Source of the DNA: a virus
Strand: one strand, 5' to 3'
DNA length: 27,711 nt
IMG/VR virus record: IMGVR_UViG_3300026320_000024
Coordinates: 1 to 27,711 of that record
Part shown: positions 16,094 through 23,464 of the stretch, piece by piece
Layout of the letters: each line of letters opens with the position of its first letter
Position numbering within the stretch: the stretch's first letter is position 1
Position numbers and translations under genes: made by a program
The notes under the pieces: model-generated
The model's input: the letters and a program-made list of their open reading frames with translations, nothing else
Told to the model about the DNA's origin: nothing
The model's database searches: none

Positions 16094-17829
16094 TAGGCAT
16101 TTACTCCTTTGATTAAGGCGAATTGAATAACTATAGCTTCTGAAAGGGAACCGGCTGTATTATTACGAACATCGATGGTTGCTGAACCTGATGCTGCTCT
16201 TGCATTGAGCGAATAGCTTCCGGGTGTCCCACCAGAAATGTGATTGAGAATTAAAACGTCTGTCGAAGCAATGGCACTGTCAGTAAGCACGAACGAAACA
16301 ATGGTTCCGGCTGCTAATGCAGCGGCGTTCATCGTAATTGAACCACTCACCTTGTTAAGTGTGACACCGGTTGTCTTGCTTGTGGCTTGTGTGACGGTCC
16401 CACCTGCACCAGTCGTATAGCCAATGCCACCTGTCGCACTGCTGGAAACGATAGAAGTAGAAGCCAGAAATGCGCTCGCGTTGATGCTTACGAATAATAT
16501 GGTACTGGTGCGATTGAAGAACTGATGTGTCGTATTTGAATAATAATTAGTCGGATCAACACCTCCTCCAGATGAAAAAGTATTGGCTCCAGCAGGCTCT
16601 ACAAACTGTAAATAAGTTGGAGTGGAAACTATCGCACCACCATTACCTAATTGATAAGTAGCTGCACTCACTGTTCCAACAACACCCAAACCACCAGCTA
16701 CCTTCAATGCACCTGTAGTCGTTGAGGTTGAGACTGTGGTTGATCCGATAGCCACCGAACTATCCGCAGTAGCGATCGTCATCGCGGGACCGACTGCCTG
16801 ATTGTAAATCAGGAAGTCGTCAGAGGTACCTGAACCATTGATGGTATTAGAAAATCCCATCTGCCATTTAGTGACGGAGTTCTTCGCCCAAAACTGACGA
16901 GCGCCTCCAGCCGCCCCGCTCGATCCGTTGAGGGTCATGCTTAAAGCAGTTGTACCTGTGCCCCCCGGACCAAATGTTGGGACTGAGCCTATGGCATTAA
17001 GGTCACCAGTATTAGAAAGTGACATTATAGTAATAGCGTCGTTAAAACTCCAGCGTAGAATAAGATCATTCAAAGAATATGAAATTTTGAATTGATTGGA
17101 GTTATCCGGGCGTAGAAATTCAACAAATGTCCCTACGTTGACAATCAATCCGCTACTGATATTCAGAACGCCCATGATATGCGTGGACTGATTTGTGTCA
17201 ATATACAGCGCAGCGGCAGGCGTGCCACTGAGACCAGTGCGAAACCACAATTGTCCGCCGTTATCTGTGCCTATTCCAGCCCAGTTCGTCGCACCAAAGT
17301 TGTAGAGTAGTAAGTTAGCGTCTGTAGTAGCTAGAGCTCCAGTAGCCGACGTTCCGCCAGCGATTCCAAGCAGGCTTCCCTTGGCCGTTGTGGAGAAGAC
17401 GCCAGAAGTTGAAACTGTACCCGTGAATGACGGGGATGACGAAACTCCGACAGTAACAATACTCCCTGGACCGTTATCTGTTATTGAAATATTACTCCCA
17501 GCAGTCAATACCCGTTCTTGTAACAATCCTGAGACTGAAGAAGTCGTAACATAAGAACCAGTTACAGCAGCTCCTGCTCCTAATATGTTAACTGCATTGG
17601 TAAATTGACCATATGTAACTGGCTCTTGATCAGTAAAAGCATCCGGTAGATTTATGATCTTCTTAGAATTCATATCTAACGGAGTATCCATCTGATTGGG
17701 AGAAGTACCGTCTCTAGACAGAGTATTATCTATCGCTTCTCTGATGAGAGCATTATTATTATTGAATGCAGCAAGAGTTGTTGCTTCATTCTGTAGATTG
17801 TCTAGATTTTGTAGAGATATCTTAGCCAT
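16093..17829 (-). CDS. Tail fibre protein (578 aa)
   Basis: The N-terminus has the usual virion-attachment pattern (SLQNLDNLQNEATTLAAFNN, then TPLDMNSKKIINLPDAFTDQ and EPVTYGQFTNA, to about residue 80). A long Ser/Thr/Gly-rich beta-helical shaft follows. A segment near residues 275-390 (STSTTTGALKVAGGLGVVGT) is a repeat type seen in many fibres. The C-terminal 120 residues (GGIGYTTGAGGTVTQATSKT, GVTLNKVSGSITMNAAALAA, ending IQFALIKGVNA) match a tip domain common in fibres of phages of Alphaproteobacteria, as I recall. The protein would be the main receptor-binding fibre. ATG overlaps the TAA of the collar-fibre gene by one base. The second half is GC-richer than the N-terminal part, consistent with module exchange. 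Confidence 0.9.
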   Translation of the reverse strand: MAKISLQNLDNLQNEATTLAAFNNNNALIREAIDNTLSRDGTSPNQMDTPLDMNSKKIINLPDAFTDQEPVTYGQFTNAVNILGAGAAVTGSYVTTSSVSGLLQERVLTAGSNISITDNGPGSIVTVGVSSSPSFTGTVSTSGVFSTTAKGSLLGIAGGTSATGALATTDANLLLYNFGATNWAGIGTDNGGQLWFRTGLSGTPAAALYIDTNQSTHIMGVLNISSGLIVNVGTFVEFLRPDNSNQFKISYSLNDLILRWSFNDAITIMSLSNTGDLNAIGSVPTFGPGGTGTTALSMTLNGSSGAAGGARQFWAKNSVTKWQMGFSNTINGSGTSDDFLIYNQAVGPAMTIATADSSVAIGSTTVSTSTTTGALKVAGGLGVVGTVSAATYQLGNGGAIVSTPTYLQFVEPAGANTFSSGGGVDPTNYYSNTTHQFFNRTSTILFVSINASAFLASTSIVSSSATGGIGYTTGAGGTVTQATSKTTGVTLNKVSGSITMNAAALAAGTIVSFVLTDSAIASTDVLILNHISGGTPGSYSLNARAASGSATIDVRNNTAGSLSEAIVIQFALIKGVNA

Positions 17830-18728
17830 TAAGTTTTAACGCAAGTCATTACAATAAGAGAGAGAGGTCTAGCTTCAGTTCCACCAATAGAACCTGAAGT
17901 ACCTGTTGAAGTAACAGTATGTGTATGACCACCAGCTGCTACGTTGTTGATAACTATGCCAGTCGCTGCTGCGTTGATTTGGATCGTACCAGGATTACCA
18001 CCTTGTGATCCTGCATTGGCGTAATTAAACTGTTGAGCAACGCTACCGATGGTACCATTAGAAACACCATGAGTATGGGTAGGATCACTCAACGTATTAA
18101 CGTGAGTATGATTACCAGGATTGTCTGTAGTACCAGTTACCGACAAACTGTGAGTATGTGCTTGGTTCTGATCTGCTTGGAGTAAACCTACTCTAGTAGT
18201 TGCAGTCCTAGATCGTCTATATCGACCTGCCGTTGAAACATCAGGGAGACGGATCGTACCTGTATTCAGAAGCCAAGGTGAAGTCACGACGATTGATGTA
18301 CCTGTCGAACTTGCATTACCGGAGAGAGTTATTTGTGTTCCGGAGTCTATACTAAGGATAGTAGTTCCAGAAGTTATGCCTGTCCCAAAAGCAAAATACC
18401 CGACTCGCATATTTGCGGTCGAGCTGAGAGATGTGATGATTGGACTGCCGTTTACGCGAGTGCCATTCATCTGAATTGTCATTACGCTGTAAAGAGCACC
18501 GTAAGTGGTAGTATTAATATCACTCCCGTCAAGCTCTAGCCAACCTGCCTGAACGACAGGCCAGGTAAAGTCAGCGATCATACCTGTAAAAGAAGATGTA
18601 CCTACGTCTGACCAATTGCCACTTCCGAGACCGTCAGCTACGTAGACTTTACCTAAAGCAGCAGAAGCTGCACCTTTAGGTTCGTGGAGTTGTGCGCCAG
18701 TCAATGTGGCGTGTGAAACGTTTGCCAT
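17829..18728 (-). CDS. Collar-domain tail fibre with metal-binding HxH motifs (299 aa)
   Basis: The N-terminus (MANVSHATLTGAQLHEPKGA, then LGKVYVADGLGSGNW) is a short attachment segment. Residues about 48-70 (GMIADFTWPVVQAGWLELDG) start a phage tail collar domain. The C-terminal part has repeated His-x-His pairs (HTHSL, HTHVN, HTHGV, HTHTV), which in T4 gp37-type tips bind metal ions along the fibre axis. It closes with EARPLSLIVMTCVKT, the typical collar end. The likely role is receptor binding or a tip partner of the next fibre. It has its own ribosome site (AAGGA ahead of ATG) after the terminator at 18742-18761, so it starts a new translational block. Confidence 0.88.
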   Translation of the reverse strand: MANVSHATLTGAQLHEPKGAASAALGKVYVADGLGSGNWSDVGTSSFTGMIADFTWPVVQAGWLELDGSDINTTTYGALYSVMTIQMNGTRVNGSPIITSLSSTANMRVGYFAFGTGITSGTTILSIDSGTQITLSGNASSTGTSIVVTSPWLLNTGTIRLPDVSTAGRYRRSRTATTRVGLLQADQNQAHTHSLSVTGTTDNPGNHTHVNTLSDPTHTHGVSNGTIGSVAQQFNYANAGSQGGNPGTIQINAAATGIVINNVAAGGHTHTVTSTGTSGSIGGTEARPLSLIVMTCVKT

Positions 18729-18741
18729 TTATTATCCTTAG

Positions 18742-18761
18742 AAAAGGGGGCCGAAGCCCCC
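18742..18761 (-). terminator. Intrinsic terminator after the capsid genes
   Basis: Read on the minus strand, GGGGGC-TTCG-GCCCCC forms a perfect 6-bp GC stem closed by a UUCG tetraloop, followed directly by TTTT. It begins 5 bases after the stop codon of the decoration-like gene and ends 13 bases before the fibre start. It would end part of the leftward transcripts after the capsid genes and so give more capsid than tail message. Confidence 0.9.
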
Positions 18762-18766
18762 AATTC

Positions 18767-19258
18767 TTATTGCCTGTAGTAACGAATACGGACGCGAATA
18801 ACGCCAGCGGTAAAGCTTGCGGTATTGACACGAACCGTAATATGGTTAACACTTGCTGTGGTTGTACCGATTAAAGCACCTGCGAAGGCACTGCCGGCGG
18901 TAATAACCGCCTTAGTACCAACAGTCGCAAAACTCGCTACAGTAGCAGCAGCCACGAAGGCGGTTGCACTTGTAACGGTAGAACGGTCTGTTCGCATTAG
19001 ACCTATGTCTAATGTCGCGGTAGCACCTGTAGCGGCTGTATCAACATAAGTCTCTACTTCTTGAATACGCACACCAGTGGGGAAGAATGTCGTGTCATCC
19101 ACGATATAATTCGTCGCACCGAAGGGATACGAAGCAAGATTTAGGACGAGTTCGATTTCTCGAAGTTCACCCGGAGTCCTATATTCACCAGCAACTTTAG
19201 GTACTGCGTTTTCCGTACCAATCTTGACGTACATACCACTATTGTCTAAATAGGCCAT
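18767..19258 (-). CDS. Capsid decoration-like / minor head protein (163 aa)
   Basis: The N-terminus (MAYLDNSGMYVKIGTENAV, then AGEYRTPGELREIELVLNLA) is a pattern I recall from proteins encoded right after the major capsid gene in other podoviruses. The remainder is Ala/Thr/Val-rich and beta-rich (VETYVDTAATGATATLDIGL), ending VRIRYYRQ. No membrane segment or catalytic motif is seen. A strong AAGGAGA ribosome site at 19264-19270 overlaps the stop codon of the capsid gene and sits 5 bases before ATG. An intrinsic terminator follows. High-level production with the capsid protein is therefore likely, which fits a decoration or head-completion protein; the exact role is inference. Confidence 0.7.
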   Translation of the reverse strand: MAYLDNSGMYVKIGTENAVPKVAGEYRTPGELREIELVLNLASYPFGATNYIVDDTTFFPTGVRIQEVETYVDTAATGATATLDIGLMRTDRSTVTSATAFVAAATVASFATVGTKAVITAGSAFAGALIGTTTASVNHITVRVNTASFTAGVIRVRIRYYRQ

Positions 19259-19268
19259 AGTAATCTCC

Positions 19269-20228
19269 TTACGTCAGTGTACCGACATCTGTGAGAACAA
19301 CACAAAGATTCTCAGGACGGAAGACCTGAACACCATATTCACATATGGTAAGGAATTCCTCTTGCTGAAGATCTTTATTGAAATCAGAGAAGACGGTAGG
19401 CATTTGGCGGAAAGCAGCGATGAACGGCGTTACGGGACCTTGCTCAGCGGAGAAGAAGAGGTTAGCAACACCAGTCGTAACCGACTTAGCATTGATAGTC
19501 TCTGCAATACCGTTTGCAAGATAGTTCGAAACGTAGACATCGAAGCCTGCGATATTAAAACGGAACTGGAAGCCCGAAACGAGCCCCTGGTTCGTCATGT
19601 TACCCCACTGCGGAAGCGGCGTCAGCAAATTGATTGCATTCGTCGAATTCTCGAAAGCGTAGGCAACTGATGGGTCTACGACAGCGACGAGGTTCCTCAT
19701 TGGTACGTTCGCCTTACGGAGAGCGTATTCAGCAAGGAAGAAGTCCTTAATCGTTAGCGTATTACTAGCTCCAGAACCAACCCAGCGATGTTGCGCTGTG
19801 TTAATCAGATTCTGGCTAGATGCGACTTGTGAAGCGTTAGCACGGTTAAAGACGCGAGTCTCAAAACCTTTCATTAGGGCACGATGCTGTTCTGGGGCGA
19901 AGGCTGCTTGAACCTCTGCTGACCAAAATGAATCGCGTTTAAACTTAGCCGAAATTGCGTTAGCCGAGTACTTGTACTGATCGATAGCGAAGGTAAAATT
20001 ACCTGTATCGAACTTTTGGTACTTGATTGCTTGGCCTTCAGCGAAGTCCGAAGACTCTGCTGTACCCAATCGAGGAATGTTTAATGTCGTACCATCCGGA
20101 AAGTCCGTGATTGTCCTAACAAACCGCAAGGCGAACAATTCATCCTGAAACGCACGGGTGATATCCCGCGAATATATGTTTGCACGAATGAGATGTTCAT
20201 TGGTAGCAACTGTAAAGCCACTTGCCAT
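19269..20228 (-). CDS. Major capsid protein (319 aa)
   Basis: The length and pattern fit an HK97-fold podovirus capsid protein. An N-terminal helix (NIYSRDITRAFQDELFALRF) is followed by the beta-rich E-loop region (DFPDGTTLNIPRLG, QAIKYQKFDTGNFTF) and a spine-helix/P-domain stretch (TIKDFFLAEYALRKANVPMR, then NLVAVVDPSVAYAFE). A C-terminal A-domain carries NIAGFDVYVSNYL. It follows the scaffold gene, as expected. AGGAGA at 20234-20239 lies 5 bases before ATG, one of the strongest ribosome sites in the window, as expected for the most abundant virion protein. No N-terminal cleavage site is evident. Confidence 0.92.
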   Translation of the reverse strand: MASGFTVATNEHLIRANIYSRDITRAFQDELFALRFVRTITDFPDGTTLNIPRLGTAESSDFAEGQAIKYQKFDTGNFTFAIDQYKYSANAISAKFKRDSFWSAEVQAAFAPEQHRALMKGFETRVFNRANASQVASSQNLINTAQHRWVGSGASNTLTIKDFFLAEYALRKANVPMRNLVAVVDPSVAYAFENSTNAINLLTPLPQWGNMTNQGLVSGFQFRFNIAGFDVYVSNYLANGIAETINAKSVTTGVANLFFSAEQGPVTPFIAAFRQMPTVFSDFNKDLQQEEFLTICEYGVQVFRPENLCVVLTDVGTLT

Positions 20229-20242
20229 GTCAGTCTCCTAGT

Positions 20243-21034
20243 TTAATGACCAAGCTGATTCCAGTCACCGTCTTGAAAGGCTTCGCCTAATGAAATGGCA
20301 TCTTGAAACATTTGGTCTTGGATTTTAGGATCACGATATCTATTTGGATCAGTCTGCCTAATCTTTTGGTAGTAAGACCAAGTACGCTTGGGAGCGCTCT
20401 GAGAGAAGGGGTCACTTCTGTTCGTTGATTTAGGCGGAGCTTGAAAGGTTTCGGATTGACGTTGACCATCAAGTCCAAGAGTCTTGAAAAGAACCTGTGG
20501 ATGCTTTCTGGCTAAGTCATTGACGAAATCTGCACTTAAGCCCATATTAGATATCTGTTGTTTGAGAGTACCGGCGAAATTAGGCCCGTACTCTTCGATG
20601 AGCTTAGCTTGGACAGTATTATAATTCTGTTCTTCTCGTTCTTGCTGTTTATTTTGAGCAATCTCTTGTCGAACAAGCTTTTGATAATCTTCCATGCTAA
20701 GGGTATCGGACTTGTCATTCACGATCTGGGTATTGTCGTTGTTAGACTCCTTGGTAGCCTTAAATTGGTCTATAAGCTCCTTAAGGGAAGGTCCGGCATT
20801 GTACTCGTCTCTCAGTTTCTTATAGTCTTCACGAAGTTCATCGTGACGCTGTTTGAAATGATCGATGTACAAATCTCCTTCCAGTTTTCCTTTTGCGATA
20901 GCTTTGTACATATCTTGTTCAGATGCGTACTTGCTTCGATCGAATTTACCACCGGGTGCGGTGAGAACTTCAAGGGGGTCTTGGTCGGAGGGAATCTGGA
21001 TTTGGTCGTCCTGATTAGTATCTAAAAGATTCAT
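20243..21034 (-). CDS. Scaffolding protein (263 aa)
   Basis: This is a highly charged, acidic and Gln-rich helical protein located between portal and major capsid genes, the classic scaffold position. Residues about 1-60 are acidic and disordered-looking (NQDDQIQIPSDQDPLEV); 62-85 and 110-150 look like coiled coils (HDELREDYKKLRDEYN, QEIAQNKQQEREEQNYN). The C-terminal 60 residues contain a basic, aromatic capsid-binding-like part (KRTWSYYQKIRQTDPNRYRD), followed by an acidic end. It would template capsid assembly and leave before packaging. ATG overlaps the TGA of the 87-aa gene (ATGA), with AGGAAA 5-6 bases upstream. Confidence 0.85.
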   Translation of the reverse strand: MNLLDTNQDDQIQIPSDQDPLEVLTAPGGKFDRSKYASEQDMYKAIAKGKLEGDLYIDHFKQRHDELREDYKKLRDEYNAGPSLKELIDQFKATKESNNDNTQIVNDKSDTLSMEDYQKLVRQEIAQNKQQEREEQNYNTVQAKLIEEYGPNFAGTLKQQISNMGLSADFVNDLARKHPQVLFKTLGLDGQRQSETFQAPPKSTNRSDPFSQSAPKRTWSYYQKIRQTDPNRYRDPKIQDQMFQDAISLGEAFQDGDWNQLGH

Positions 21035-21294
21035 AATGTTTCCTGTTGGTCTAGGTTGATAAGATTTTTGATTTTGCGAAGCATTGCTCGCTGTCCGTTC
21101 TTATGAGCTTGTTTTGAAGCCCAAGCGGCGGACTCGTAAGTATCGATTTGAAGTTCGGAGCGGTCTATTCCTTCTTCTTCTTCGATTAATAGTTGAGTAA
21201 GTCTGTTTAAGACAGGCTTAGATGATTTAAGACTACTTTCAAATCTTGCCTTTTCATCATCAGTTTGAAGGTTTTTAATCCATGCAGTCATCAT
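21031..21294 (-). CDS. Small protein between portal and scaffold (87 aa)
   Basis: The protein is acidic in the middle (LIEEEEGIDRSELQ) and basic at the C-terminus (NGQRAMLRKIKNLINL), mostly helical and without membrane segments. The pattern AWIKNLQTDDEKARFESSL and the WASKQAHKNG segment recall small proteins at the same place in other podoviruses, whose function I do not know. ATGA overlaps at both ends (with portal at 21291-21294 and scaffold at 21031-21034) make translation certain in practice. A minor assembly role is possible. Confidence 0.75.
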   Translation of the reverse strand: MMTAWIKNLQTDDEKARFESSLKSSKPVLNRLTQLLIEEEEGIDRSELQIDTYESAAWASKQAHKNGQRAMLRKIKNLINLDQQETL

Positions 21295-23105
21295 TGTGGT
21301 GCTGGCTCCGTCGGCATTTGCTGTTGAGGCACGGCTGACAGATCATAATCTTGTCCCATTCCTGATGCTGTCTGTGTCTGTTGAAGTGTTTGCTCTTGTA
21401 AAGCCTGAGCTAGGCGTTGACCATCAGCTTGTTCAGCCAATGCAACGAATGGAAGAACAATCTCTTCCTGTTCCATGTTGAATGATTTCTCGAATAGTTT
21501 AGCCATCTTCAATCCAGAAATATGAGGTTGAACTATCTGGAAGAGAGGCGACTGTGCCATACTGGTAAGGTTTTGAATAAGCTCGGCTTGTTCGGCGAAG
21601 TGTCTCGCTGCTACGGGACGTATTCTTCCGATGCCAGTAATATCTTCGACAGTCAATGATTTAAACGATGCAGCCTTAAGATCGTCATCGAAAACCCGTA
21701 TCGTAGTCACACCAGTCAGATTACGTCTTGCGAGTTCAAGCATAGCATTAAGGACAGGTTCTACAATCTGCTCTTCGAATTGTCTTATCTTGTTTTGGAA
21801 GACACGACTTGCAGCATTCTCTAACCTCTGAACTTCATACTTCGTCTTTTCTCCGGGACTTCTAAAGCCCATTGCTTCCTTAGGCGCACCTGCAATCTCC
21901 TCCATCATATTCATCATCATGCCAATGTCTTGGACAAGCTGTTGAACATTAATGTTAGGTTGAACCAGATCTACATCACCTTCTTCAGACGTATAGATCT
22001 TTTCACCGGGCTGCCATGTAAAGTTTTCTACAAAACCCTTCACCTTCTGGACTGGGTATGTACTCAAATCCATCATATCCGCTTTCATATTTTCCATATG
22101 ATCTATCCGATATTGCATACCGATTAGATTAGCGAGAGGACTCATCCCCCATAGATTGTCTTGACGACGACGCCACGGAGCATGGAAGATCGGAGGATAC
22201 CCGAAGAAAGACGGGTTAGGTTTCTTACCGAGAAGTTTGTGACGATCTACGACAGTGATGACGTGGTTCTTATAGAACTCTTCGGTTTCCTTGTCATAAA
22301 GATCACCATAGAAGGTGAGTATTTCGACCGTGTCACCCTTAAGATATTCTTGAAAGGAAGTAAATCCATCGACGGTATAAAGATTATCTTGCTGTTGCCA
22401 GTCACCCGGATATGTATGGGCAGAACCACGGATCTCTTGGAGATACTTCCACAGCTCTTCGTACTCGTCCATGTTCTCCGGAGTAGACATTCTACTCATC
22501 AATTCTTTCAACTCACCGATTGAGATGACGCTCTTGATAATCTTAGGAGAGACTGTGAAGTTTTCAGCGACAGGGTTCATGACGATGTCGAGCGGGGATA
22601 TTCGTCTAACACTAGGTCCGACATATCCCGATTGAATATTATTACCTTGGTCTACTCTCTGGTCTACCCAATCGACTGTTACAATACAATTGCCATAATC
22701 GATGTAGTCAAGGATGACCTTATCCATTTCCGCCTTAAACGAAGGCTGTTCCATCACCCATTGCATGTAATTGGTAATGGCATCCCGCTTCCGCTTACTC
22801 TCAGCATCCTTCTCGTTTGCTTCCCAAATGATGGGAACTCGATTAGGGAACTCGGTGGCTGAATAATTGCTGTAAAGGTTGTCTCTGATTTGACACAGCT
22901 TTGGAATAGTAGTCTTATTCTTCCAAGGAAGAGATGCATTACTGGTATGGCTGGTGTCTGTGGCAAAGACGTATCTACGGATCTCCTCCCATTCTAGGGA
23001 AGCAACACGTCGCATATTCTGCCAAGTAATATACTTCTCAGTTATTTTAGTAGCCAACCTATCGGGTGTAACTACTTCGTCGACTTGAACTACGCGACCG
23101 GTCAT
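21291..23105 (-). CDS. Portal (head-tail connector) protein (604 aa)
   Basis: Typical podovirus portal features appear in order. An N-terminal helical part with WQNMRRVASLEWEEIRRYVF and PWKNKTTIPKLCQIRDNLYS leads to DYIDYGNCIVTVDWVDQRV. A wing region contains GPSVRRISPLDIVMNP. A stem/crown region has PLANLIGMQYRIDHMENMK, and APKEAMGFRSPGEKTKYEVQ precedes long C-terminal helices. The C-terminus is Gln-rich (QTLQQTQTASGMGQDYD). The protein would form the dodecameric ring through which TerL pumps DNA. ATG overlaps the TGA of the 88-aa gene (ATGA). Position between TerL and scaffold agrees with the call. Confidence 0.93.
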   Translation of the reverse strand: MTGRVVQVDEVVTPDRLATKITEKYITWQNMRRVASLEWEEIRRYVFATDTSHTSNASLPWKNKTTIPKLCQIRDNLYSNYSATEFPNRVPIIWEANEKDAESKRKRDAITNYMQWVMEQPSFKAEMDKVILDYIDYGNCIVTVDWVDQRVDQGNNIQSGYVGPSVRRISPLDIVMNPVAENFTVSPKIIKSVISIGELKELMSRMSTPENMDEYEELWKYLQEIRGSAHTYPGDWQQQDNLYTVDGFTSFQEYLKGDTVEILTFYGDLYDKETEEFYKNHVITVVDRHKLLGKKPNPSFFGYPPIFHAPWRRRQDNLWGMSPLANLIGMQYRIDHMENMKADMMDLSTYPVQKVKGFVENFTWQPGEKIYTSEEGDVDLVQPNINVQQLVQDIGMMMNMMEEIAGAPKEAMGFRSPGEKTKYEVQRLENAASRVFQNKIRQFEEQIVEPVLNAMLELARRNLTGVTTIRVFDDDLKAASFKSLTVEDITGIGRIRPVAARHFAEQAELIQNLTSMAQSPLFQIVQPHISGLKMAKLFEKSFNMEQEEIVLPFVALAEQADGQRLAQALQEQTLQQTQTASGMGQDYDLSAVPQQQMPTEPAPQ

Positions 23106-23368
23106 TTTAAAGTGGCTCTATTCGTTTTCTGATTATATTTATATGAAGAAGTAGATTTACCACTTCGTTTGGATGCTCTATCTTTGGCACGGCCTGCTGC
23201 ACCTAGAGATTGACGTCTCTTCCCTTTGGAAGTTAGTTTACCTGAAGAAGACATTTGTCCTCTCCTCTTAAGCAAAGCTACAGCCATTCCAGCAGCACCT
23301 TTTACTCCTTTAGCAGATAACTGACGTTTTAATCTTTCCAGTAATGGTGATTGTTCTTTATCAGCCAA
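23102..23368 (-). CDS. Small very basic phage protein (88 aa)
   Basis: It begins with a helix (SPLLERLKRQLSAKGVKGAA), then AVALLKRRGQMSSSGKLTSK, and a tail rich in Lys/Arg/Ser (GRAKDRASKRSGKSTSSYKY, ending NRATLK). I recall the GRAKDRAAK...SGKS...YKYN pattern from small proteins next to TerL or portal in many phages; the function is unknown. The charge suggests DNA or RNA binding, which is inference. The start is TTG at 23368, directly after the TAA of the 31-aa gene (TAATTGGC), since the next in-frame ATG is only at residue 28 and would cut into the conserved part. The stop overlaps the portal ATG. Confidence 0.75.
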   Translation of the reverse strand: MADKEQSPLLERLKRQLSAKGVKGAAGMAVALLKRRGQMSSSGKLTSKGKRRQSLGAAGRAKDRASKRSGKSTSSYKYNQKTNRATLK

Positions 23369-23464
23369 TTAATGATAACCAATCCCGAATAGAATGTCTT
23401 TAGCCATCCAACCTATAGTACCGATTATAACTACGAGTATGATTACGACTATTAATTCTTTCAC
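23369..23464 (-). CDS. Tiny single-span membrane peptide (31 aa)
   Basis: The frame starts with GTG, overlapping the TGA of TerL (GTGA), and ends with TAA directly before the TTG of the 88-aa gene. The peptide reads (M)KELIVVIILVVIIGTIGWM and then AKDILFGIGYH. It is nearly all one membrane helix (residues 4-20) with a short C-terminal tail. The perfect fit between two real genes, with no spare base, and the hydrophobic composition support a true gene. Function is unknown. The size class fits phage membrane micropeptides that modulate holins or host membrane processes. Confidence 0.65.
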   Translation of the reverse strand: MKELIVVIILVVIIGTIGWMAKDILFGIGYH

